This document shows positions 17,829 to 25,164 of a stretch of 64,000 nt of DNA, piece by piece. The notes beneath the pieces are model-generated. The model was given only the letters and a program-made list of their open reading frames with translations. It was not told the DNA's origin and made no database searches. Source of the DNA: Bacteroidota bacterium (GTDB taxonomy: Bacteria > Bacteroidota > Bacteroidia > Chitinophagales > Chitinophagaceae); assembly GCA_023423405.1 (NCBI GenBank), contig JAFAFR010000003.1, positions 1-64,000 of the forward strand. The letters are read 5' to 3'. Numbering within the stretch: the first letter of the stretch is position 1; the number at the start of each line of letters is the position of its first letter. A program made the position numbers and the translations under genes.

Positions 17829-19250
17829 ATGAAAAGGCTAGTTTATACAACAGTACTTGCGGTTTTAGCAGTATGTTTTTCCGCATGTGAAAAATATCTC
17901 GACAAACTGGATAACCCCAACCTGGTAACAGATCCGCCGCTGAGCGGCCTGCTCGCCACGGCCACCTATCAAACAGGAATGAACGTGTACCGGATGGGAT
18001 ACAATGTTTCCTACCTGGCGCAGTACCAGGCTTCCAGCTCAAGTGGCAGCGACGTTGACATTTACAACCCGGTGAACTATTCCACTACCTGGACCGATTT
18101 TTACAATGCGATGATGAACATCACGCAGATGATCAATCTCGCTGACGAAAAAGGCGCTACGCTGCATGTGGGTGTGGGTAAGATCCTGATGGCGTACAAC
18201 CTGAACATGCTGATCACCGCGTTCGGCGATGTGCCCTACAGTGAAGCTTTCCTGGGACAGGAATTGCTTACACCGGCTTTCGACAACCAGGAAAACCTGC
18301 ACACCGTTTGCCTGCAACTGCTCGACGATGGGCTCGCCGCCCTGAACCAGCCGGATCCTTCTTTTGACCTGGATGCGACCAACGACGTAATACACGGGGG
18401 AGATGTGGATGCCTGGATCAAAACGGCGAACGCTTTGAAAGCCAGGTTCCTGAACCAGCTCTCGAAAACATCTTCCTACAATGCAGGCAATATTTTAAGC
18501 GTGCTGAACAGCGCTTATGCCAGCAACGCAGATGATGCCACCTTAAGCAGCTTCGTGGATGGAGATCCTTATGGCAGTCCCTGGTATTCCGTAGCATACG
18601 ACAATACCCAGCTCCTGCTGGACGGCTGGTTGAGCACCAACATCGTAGATGCAATGAATGGCACTACTTATGGCGTATTTGATCCCCGTTTACCGCTGAT
18701 CGCATCCATTACCAAGTTCGGCGATTACCGGGGAACCCGCAACGGAGCCGGAAGGGTTGGATCGGGTACAGAAGATGAGGAATCCTATTTGTGGGTAGAG
18801 GGCTTCTATTCCAAACCCAATACCCCCGTGCAGTTGGTTACTTTTTCGGAAATGAAGTTCATCGAAGCAGAAGCCGCCTTCAGGGCCAATGATAAAGAAA
18901 CCGCCTACAACGCCTACCTGGCAGGCATAACCGCTAATATGGATAAGGTGGGTGTGTCCACTGCCGACAAAAACGCTTACCTGGCCAATGCAGCCGTAGG
19001 TGTCGGAAAAGACAATATCACGCTGGACCTGATCTTCAAAGAAAAATATGTAGCCATTATGCTGAACCCCGAAGCCTGGGTGGACGCCCGCCGCTTCGAC
19101 TATAAGTACAAGGATTTCCAGATGCCGGTGGATGCTGCACTGAATACATTCATCCGGAGACTGGCTTATCCCAACGTGGAAATCAGCCGCAACGGCCCGA
19201 ATGTACCGTCCGTCAGCGGCCTCGATGAAAAACTTTTCTGGGATAAATAA
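17829..19250 (+). CDS. SusD/RagB family surface lipoprotein
   Basis: This 473-residue substrate-binding lid lipoprotein has lipobox FSAC (Cys20) followed by the EKYLDKLDNPN start common to SusD-like group 2 proteins. Helical repeat-like segments (YNAMMNITQMINLADEKG, and the AYNLNMLITAFGDVPYSEAF region) match that group. It begins 11 bp after susC and is followed by a terminator at 19301, so the sigma/FecR/SusC/SusD part can end here before the hydrolase genes. The bound ligand cannot be read from the sequence. Confidence 0.92.
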   Translation: MKRLVYTTVLAVLAVCFSACEKYLDKLDNPNLVTDPPLSGLLATATYQTGMNVYRMGYNVSYLAQYQASSSSGSDVDIYNPVNYSTTWTDFYNAMMNITQMINLADEKGATLHVGVGKILMAYNLNMLITAFGDVPYSEAFLGQELLTPAFDNQENLHTVCLQLLDDGLAALNQPDPSFDLDATNDVIHGGDVDAWIKTANALKARFLNQLSKTSSYNAGNILSVLNSAYASNADDATLSSFVDGDPYGSPWYSVAYDNTQLLLDGWLSTNIVDAMNGTTYGVFDPRLPLIASITKFGDYRGTRNGAGRVGSGTEDEESYLWVEGFYSKPNTPVQLVTFSEMKFIEAEAAFRANDKETAYNAYLAGITANMDKVGVSTADKNAYLANAAVGVGKDNITLDLIFKEKYVAIMLNPEAWVDARRFDYKYKDFQMPVDAALNTFIRRLAYPNVEISRNGPNVPSVSGLDEKLFWDK

Positions 19251-19299
19251 GCCCTTTTTCCGGGATGATTCATTTCGCACAATAACAAGGTTTATACTG

Positions 19300-19329
19300 A
19301 AGGCAGCCCGGCAACGGGCTGCCTTTTTT
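19300..19329 (+). terminator. Terminator after susD
   Basis: Stem AGGCAGCCCG (19301-19310) / CGGGCTGCCT (19315-19324) with a GCAA tetraloop leads into a T-run. It separates SusCD from the hydrolase genes starting at 19367, although partial read-through is common at such sites. Confidence 0.9.
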
Positions 19330-19366
19330 ACCATTCTGTTTGTAGTTCCAAATCTCACAACACATC

Positions 19367-21481
19367 ATGCGTCGTATTGTCTTTTCCATTACCCTGCTTG
19401 CGGCCATCGCCCTGCCGGGTAGCCTGTTTGCGCAGTCCTTTACCCTGGAGGCTGCCCTTTCCTATCCCTTCCCTTCCGAACTCACGGCATCGGGCAGTGG
19501 CTCCAGGATCGCCGTGGCGATCAACCAGCAGGGACTGCGTAATATTTATGTTGCCGAAGGGCCGGGTTTTGCGCTGCGCCGGCTCACCAACCGCACCATC
19601 GACGACGGGCAGGAAATCACCGGCCTCAGCTTTACGCCCGATGGCAGCCGCCTGCTCTACACCCTGGGTGGCGACCACGGTTCAAACGACGGCACCATTG
19701 CCCGCAACCCGCTGTCGTCGCCTACCGCAGCCAGGGTGCAGGTGTACAGCATCGCTTTTGCAGGTGGCAAAGAAATATTACTGGATGAGGGCGATGACAT
19801 CGCCGTCGCTGCCGACAACAAAACAGTAGCTTATATCAAAAACAAACAGGTATACGTAACCGCAGCAGACGGATCGCTGACGCCGCGTAATTTATTCAGC
19901 ACAAAAGGCAGCGTGGGCTCACTGCAATGGTCACCCGACGGCAGCAAATTGCTGTTCACCGTTTCGCGGGGCGATCATTCGTTCATTGGCATATTCCGGG
20001 ACAGCGCCACCGCCATTCAATGGATCGATCCTTCTTTTACACGCGACCTGTCGCCCCGGTGGTCGCCCGACGGCAGGCAAATTGTTTTTGTAAGAAGAGC
20101 TGCCGGCGGCGGCGCACCCGATTCCATCACCACCAACCAGCACCAGCCCTGGGCCATTCATATCGCCGATGTGTCAACCGGCAGGTCCACGCGCATCTGG
20201 AAAGCGCCCGGAACCCTGCAGGGTTCTGTTCCCGCCACGAACGGCCGTTACAATCTTCACTGGGCCGCGGACAACCGCATTGTATATGTATCGTATGAAG
20301 ATGGCTGGCCGCACCTCTATTCCATTCCTGCTGCAGGCGGAAAACCGCTGCTGCTGACGCCGGGCAATTTTATGGTGGAGCATGTGAAACTCAGTCCCGA
20401 TAAAAAATGGATCCTGTTCAGCACCAACACAGGGCCCGACAAAAACGACTACGAGCGCAGGCACGTTGCCCGCGTGCCGGTTGATAAAGCAGCCATGGAA
20501 GTGCTGACGCCGGGCACGGGTATTGAAACCTTTCCCGTTGTTACCGGCGACGGCAAAAACATTGCCCTGCTCAGCGCCGACGCACAGCGCCCAACGGTGG
20601 TGGCCGTTACGCCTTTTGGCGGAAGGTCCGCCGGTGATAAAATGGTGCTGGTTGGAAAAGATTTGGTCCCTGCCGCTTTTCCTTCGGGCCGGTTTGTGAC
20701 GCCCAGTCCGGTGGTCTTTTCGGCGGAAGACGGCAAAAAAGTGTATGGCCAGTTGTTCACGCCGGCCAGTGCAACCGGGAAAACCCCGGCAATCGTATTT
20801 ATACACGGTGGCCCGCAGCGGCAGATGTTAGTGGGATGGCATTACGGCGACTATTACGCCAATACCTATGCGCTGAACCAATACCTCGTGAGCAAGGGTT
20901 TTATCGTGCTGTCGGTGAACTACCGGTTAGGTATAGGGTATGGATACGATTTCCAGCACCCGGCGGGTAGCTGGGCCAACGGCGCTTCTGAATACCTCGA
21001 TGTCAGGGCCGCAGGTAAGTGGCTGTCGGAACAGCCCGGTGTGGATGCGTCGCGCATTGGCGTGTACGGCGGCTCCTATGGCGGGTTCCTGACGGCCATG
21101 GCGCTGGCGCGCGACTCGCGCCTTTTCGCCGCCGGCGTGGACATTCACGGTGTACACAATCTTACCCTTTCTGCACCGGCCACAGATGAGGTGGAAAAAG
21201 CGTCCGACCTCGAACTGGCGCGCCGGCTTAGCTGGACCTCCTCACCGGTTGCTTATCTCGATGGATGGACCAGCCCCGTATTGCTGATCCATGGCGACGA
21301 CGACAGCAATGTATCCTTCCACCAAACCATTGACCTTGCCCGGCGCTTTGAACAAAAAGGGTTTGCCTTCGAGCAACTGGTGATACCCGACGAAACCCAT
21401 CACTGGATGCGTTATGCCAACCAGCTTCGTGTAGACGCGGCAGTAGCCGATTTCTTTCAACGAAAACTGCTGCGGAAATGA
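19367..21481 (+). CDS. Secreted S9 family prolyl-oligopeptidase-like peptidase
   Basis: This 704-residue serine peptidase has a signal peptide (MRRIVFSITLLAAIALPGSLFAQ). A WD40/TolB-like propeller of about 400 residues follows (repeats such as QWSPDGSKLLFTVS and PRWSPDGRQIVFV), then an alpha/beta-hydrolase domain. The nucleophile is Ser570 in YGGSYGG; the acid lies in GDDDSNVSF (about 645) and the histidine in DETHHW (about 677). S9 enzymes cleave short peptides, often dipeptides after Pro or Ala, or acyl-amino acids. Its stop overlaps the next start by 4 bp (ATGA), so it heads an operon of exported hydrolases. Confidence 0.92.
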   Translation: MRRIVFSITLLAAIALPGSLFAQSFTLEAALSYPFPSELTASGSGSRIAVAINQQGLRNIYVAEGPGFALRRLTNRTIDDGQEITGLSFTPDGSRLLYTLGGDHGSNDGTIARNPLSSPTAARVQVYSIAFAGGKEILLDEGDDIAVAADNKTVAYIKNKQVYVTAADGSLTPRNLFSTKGSVGSLQWSPDGSKLLFTVSRGDHSFIGIFRDSATAIQWIDPSFTRDLSPRWSPDGRQIVFVRRAAGGGAPDSITTNQHQPWAIHIADVSTGRSTRIWKAPGTLQGSVPATNGRYNLHWAADNRIVYVSYEDGWPHLYSIPAAGGKPLLLTPGNFMVEHVKLSPDKKWILFSTNTGPDKNDYERRHVARVPVDKAAMEVLTPGTGIETFPVVTGDGKNIALLSADAQRPTVVAVTPFGGRSAGDKMVLVGKDLVPAAFPSGRFVTPSPVVFSAEDGKKVYGQLFTPASATGKTPAIVFIHGGPQRQMLVGWHYGDYYANTYALNQYLVSKGFIVLSVNYRLGIGYGYDFQHPAGSWANGASEYLDVRAAGKWLSEQPGVDASRIGVYGGSYGGFLTAMALARDSRLFAAGVDIHGVHNLTLSAPATDEVEKASDLELARRLSWTSSPVAYLDGWTSPVLLIHGDDDSNVSFHQTIDLARRFEQKGFAFEQLVIPDETHHWMRYANQLRVDAAVADFFQRKLLRK

Positions 21482-23064
21482 GAACAACGATCCTTGCCAT
21501 ACTGTTGCTATTTTATGCATCGCTTGCCGCCCAGCAGCCGCGGGAAGACCTGCCGCCGCAGCTCGATGCCTACATCAACCGGGTGCTGGAAAAATTTAAC
21601 GTCCCTGGTATGAGCGTGGGCATTGTAAAGAACGGCAGGCTGCTGCTCGCAAAAGGGTACGGCGTTAAGGAACTGGGCCGGCCCGAAAAGGTGACGGAAA
21701 AAACGCTTTTCAGCATTGCCTCCAATACAAAGGCATTCACGGCCACAGCCCTTGCCATACTGGTGGAAGAGGGCAAACTCGCGTGGTCCGATCCCGTCAT
21801 TGACCACCTGCCCTGGTTCCGCATGTCGGACCCCTATGTCACCATGCAACTAACGGTAAGGGATATCCTGGTGCACCACAGTGGGCTGCCCGCTTATGGA
21901 GGCGACCTGCTGATCTTTCCGCCTTCCACCTACAGCCGTAAAGAGATCGTTGAAAAACTGAAAGACATCCCGCTTCGGTACCCGTTCCGGTCGCAGTATG
22001 CCTACGACAATATCCTCTACCTCGTGGCAGGCGAACTCATAGAAAAGGTTTCCGGTATGCCCTGGGAAGATTTTGTGCAAGCCCGCATTCTCAACAAAGT
22101 GGGCATGACCGGCACCCTGCCGCGCTTTTCGCTGATCGACCGGCAACCCGATGTGTCGGCATCGCATGTATTGCTGAATGGCAAACCCGTGGTGGCCCAC
22201 CGTTACAGCAAACAGGCCATTGGCGACGCCGGCAACCCTGCCGGTGGCATTCTTTCCAATGCGGCAGATATGTGCAACTGGCTCATTACACAACTGGATT
22301 CGGGAAGAAGTCCCGTTGGTCAGACCGTTTTCCGCCCTTCCAGTACCGCAGAACTCTGGAAGATCGTTTGTCCCATGCCCATTCCGCGGCAGCCCACCGC
22401 CCTGAAAGCGGCCCAGGTTGATTTCTACGGTTATGCATTGGGGTTACGGGCTTACAACTATGGCGCCTACAAGGTGATTGGACACGGTGGAAAGCTCGAC
22501 GGCTTTGTATCACAGATCGCCATGGTACCGGCATTGGGACTGGGCGTGGTGGTGCTGACCAACCAGGAATCCACCGGCGCTTACTGGTCGGTGATATACC
22601 GCATCCTGGATCACTACATGTACAATCCGCCGACCGACTGGACCAGCGCATACCGGGCACAGCTCGACAGCTCCCTTGCGCGTACGGCGCGGGAGAGAAA
22701 GGCCCTGCCCCCGGCCGCAGCATCTCAAAAAACGCCCCCGCTGCCACTGGAAAACTATGCAGGCCGTTACCACGACAAATCTTATGGCGAACTGGAAATA
22801 AGGCTCAACAACGGCACGCTGGAAATGGCCTTCCTGCAAAGCCCGGAACTGAAAGCAAACCTGCAATACTACCAGTTCAACAGCTTCCTGGCGAAGTTCG
22901 GCAACCCTACCCTCAGGGCAGATTCCTGGGTGAGCTTTGACCTGCAGCCCGACGGGAAAATAGCGGCCATCCGTTTGCAGATCATTGACCCCGGTTCTGA
23001 CCTCAGTTTTGACAATCTTCTCTTCAAACCACTGCCGCCGGCAGTCAAACAACACTCACCATGA
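21478..23064 (+). CDS. Exported class C beta-lactamase-like serine hydrolase
   Basis: This 528-residue protein has a short signal peptide (to about residue 19). Its penicillin-binding fold has the SxxK motif SNTK (Ser82, Lys85), YxN as YDN (176-178) and HGG in VIGHGGKLDG. This set defines the serine hydrolase/AmpC-EstB-D-peptidase superfamily, whose members are beta-lactamases, DD-peptidases, D-aminopeptidases or esterases. A further domain of about 130 residues (LENYAGRYHDKSYGELEIR) resembles the lipocalin-like C-terminal domain of such peptidases. It overlaps both neighbours by 4 bp. A peptidase acting on D-residue peptides would fit the operon, but this is inference. Confidence 0.9.
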   Translation: MRTTILAILLLFYASLAAQQPREDLPPQLDAYINRVLEKFNVPGMSVGIVKNGRLLLAKGYGVKELGRPEKVTEKTLFSIASNTKAFTATALAILVEEGKLAWSDPVIDHLPWFRMSDPYVTMQLTVRDILVHHSGLPAYGGDLLIFPPSTYSRKEIVEKLKDIPLRYPFRSQYAYDNILYLVAGELIEKVSGMPWEDFVQARILNKVGMTGTLPRFSLIDRQPDVSASHVLLNGKPVVAHRYSKQAIGDAGNPAGGILSNAADMCNWLITQLDSGRSPVGQTVFRPSSTAELWKIVCPMPIPRQPTALKAAQVDFYGYALGLRAYNYGAYKVIGHGGKLDGFVSQIAMVPALGLGVVVLTNQESTGAYWSVIYRILDHYMYNPPTDWTSAYRAQLDSSLARTARERKALPPAAASQKTPPLPLENYAGRYHDKSYGELEIRLNNGTLEMAFLQSPELKANLQYYQFNSFLAKFGNPTLRADSWVSFDLQPDGKIAAIRLQIIDPGSDLSFDNLLFKPLPPAVKQHSP

Positions 23065-23981
23065 GGCTATTTCTTATCCTGCTGTTGCTGCCTGATTTTT
23101 ATGCGCCTGCACCGTGCCGCGCAGGGCACACAACAAAATCAATCACCGATACCATGAACCTGCGGAGCGACATAGAAAAGATACTGGCGTCACACCCCGA
23201 AGGCAGCTACGGCATTGCTTTCAAGGACCTGCAAAGCGGGCAGACTTTTTTCCTGCACGAGAAAGACCGCTTTCATGCGGCCAGCACCATGAAAACACCG
23301 GTGCTGATCGAAACCTATCGCCAGGCCGCGCTGGGTAAGTTCTCGGTAAAGGATCCCATACCGGTAAAAAACAGCTTTGCCAGCATCGTGGACGGATCGG
23401 CCTATTCACTGGATTCAACCGATGACAGCGAGCACGAACTCTACACCCTGGTGGGCACCCAGCGACCCATTTCGGATATACTATACCGTATGATCACCAA
23501 AAGCAGCAATCTGGCTACCAATATCATCATCGACCTGGTGGGCGCCAAAAACGTCAACGCCAGTCTCCGCGCCATGGGGGTGTACGATATGGAAGTGTTA
23601 CGCGGGGTGGAAGACGATAAGGCTTTCGAAAAAGGACTCAACAATACCACCACCGCTTACGACCTCATGCTGGTGATGGAACAGTTGGCCACGGGGAAAG
23701 CGGTGAACAAAAAAGCGTCGGACGACATGATCCGCATCCTGATGGACCAGTATTTCCGGGACGTGATACCAGCGCTGTTACCGGCCGGTGTAAAAGTAGC
23801 CAGCAAGAGCGGCTCCATTACGGGGATCTGTCACGATTCGGGCATCGTGTTTTTGCCCGACGGCCGGAAATACGTGCTGGTGCTGCTTTCCAGGGGTATA
23901 CAGAATTATGAGGAAGCAAAAGCAATGCTGGCCAAAGTATCACGTACCTTTTACGATCATCTTACAAAACCTGAAAAATAA
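23061..23981 (+). CDS. Class A beta-lactamase-like serine hydrolase
   Basis: This 306-residue exported protein has the full class A active-site set: SxxK as STMK (Ser75, Lys78), the SDN-loop equivalent SSN (148-150), the omega-loop general base in EKGLN (Glu190, Asn194) and the KTG equivalent KSG (249-251). It may hydrolyse beta-lactams, because the Glu needed for deacylation is present. Its operon position suggests a peptide substrate is also possible. It overlaps the upstream serine hydrolase by 4 bp and ends 6 bp before the PLP gene. The N terminus is hydrophobic (MRLFLILLLLPDF), consistent with export. Confidence 0.88.
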   Translation: MRLFLILLLLPDFYAPAPCRAGHTTKSITDTMNLRSDIEKILASHPEGSYGIAFKDLQSGQTFFLHEKDRFHAASTMKTPVLIETYRQAALGKFSVKDPIPVKNSFASIVDGSAYSLDSTDDSEHELYTLVGTQRPISDILYRMITKSSNLATNIIIDLVGAKNVNASLRAMGVYDMEVLRGVEDDKAFEKGLNNTTTAYDLMLVMEQLATGKAVNKKASDDMIRILMDQYFRDVIPALLPAGVKVASKSGSITGICHDSGIVFLPDGRKYVLVLLSRGIQNYEEAKAMLAKVSRTFYDHLTKPEK

Positions 23982-23987
23982 CAGGCC

Positions 23988-25154
23988 ATGCAACAAGGAA
24001 CCCAGGCCGTATGGGCCGGCGAAACCGCCGGGTTTGAACACGGCGCCACCACCAGTCCCATTGTACATGCAGTGACTTTTGGATACCGCGACCTCGACGA
24101 GTGGCAGGCAGTCGCTACCGGTAAAGCGGACGGATATATTTACAGCCGCAATACCAATCCCACACTTGCCGTGCTGGAAGAAAAGATCCGCGTACTGGAA
24201 GGAGCGGAAGCCGCTACTTCTTTTGCCACTGGCATGGCGGCCATTAGCAATACCCTCTTCGCTTTGCTGAAACCCGGCAGCCGGGTGGTTTCCATCAAAG
24301 ACAGCTATGGCGGCACCAGCCGGCTCTTCCTCGATTTTCTCCCCGCCTACGGCATTGAGATAACGCTTTGCGACACGCTCGACCATGCCGGACTGGAAAC
24401 TGCGATCGCAGCCGGCTGCGACCTCGTATACCTCGAAACGCCTACCAACCCTACGCTGAAGATCCTCGATATCGCCAGCCTGGCTGCGGCTGCGCACAAA
24501 GCGGGCGCCATTGTAGTAGTGGACAACACTTTTGCCACACCCATCAACCAACTGCCTTTGCGCCTCGGCGCCGACCTGGTGATCCACAGTGCTACCAAAT
24601 TCCTTTGCGGCCATTCCGATGCCATGGGCGGGTTACTCTGCGGCAACCGCGACCTGGTGGAAAAAGTGTTCCGCTTCCGCGAGATCAACGGCGCCAGCCT
24701 CCAGGCCGAACCGGCCTACCTCATCGCGCGGGGCATGAAGACGCTGGAGCTGAGAGTGGAAAGACAGAACCAGTCGGCCCTCACCATTGCCCGCTACCTC
24801 GAAAACCACCCGATGGTGGAGCAGGTTTTTTACCCGGGCCTTGCATCGCATCCCGCGCATGCCATCGCACAACAACAGATGAAAGGCTTCGGCGGCATCC
24901 TCAGCTTTTCCCTCAAAGGCGGTTATGAGCTGGTGCAAAAATTCCTGCCTGCCCTGCAGGTGGCGCACCTCGCCGCCAGCCTCGGTTCGGTGAGTACGCT
25001 GGCCGGGCCACCGCGTACCACCAGTCATGTGGAATTGTCTGCCGAACAACGTAGCTTACTGGGCATCCCGGAAAGCCTGATCCGTTATTCAACCGGTATC
25101 GAAAATGTGCAGGACCTGCTGCAGGACCTGGAACAGGCACTGTCCAAACTGTAA
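23988..25154 (+). CDS. Cys/Met-metabolism PLP enzyme (cystathionine gamma-synthase/lyase type)
   Basis: This 388-residue cytoplasmic fold-type I PLP enzyme belongs to the cystathionine gamma-synthase, gamma-lyase and methionine gamma-lyase family. The PLP lysine is Lys204 in HSATKFL. YIYSRNTNPT, the LEGAEAATSFATGMAAI region and LVYLETPTNPTLKILD are family signatures. Which reaction it performs cannot be decided by eye. It lies 6 bp after the beta-lactamase-like gene and 10 bp before the racemase-like fusion gene, so it is the only evidently cytoplasmic member of an exported-hydrolase operon. A paralogue (metZ) occurs at 33079 in a methionine context. Confidence 0.9.
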   Translation: MQQGTQAVWAGETAGFEHGATTSPIVHAVTFGYRDLDEWQAVATGKADGYIYSRNTNPTLAVLEEKIRVLEGAEAATSFATGMAAISNTLFALLKPGSRVVSIKDSYGGTSRLFLDFLPAYGIEITLCDTLDHAGLETAIAAGCDLVYLETPTNPTLKILDIASLAAAAHKAGAIVVVDNTFATPINQLPLRLGADLVIHSATKFLCGHSDAMGGLLCGNRDLVEKVFRFREINGASLQAEPAYLIARGMKTLELRVERQNQSALTIARYLENHPMVEQVFYPGLASHPAHAIAQQQMKGFGGILSFSLKGGYELVQKFLPALQVAHLAASLGSVSTLAGPPRTTSHVELSAEQRSLLGIPESLIRYSTGIENVQDLLQDLEQALSKL

Positions 25155-25164
25155 ATGCAATCAC

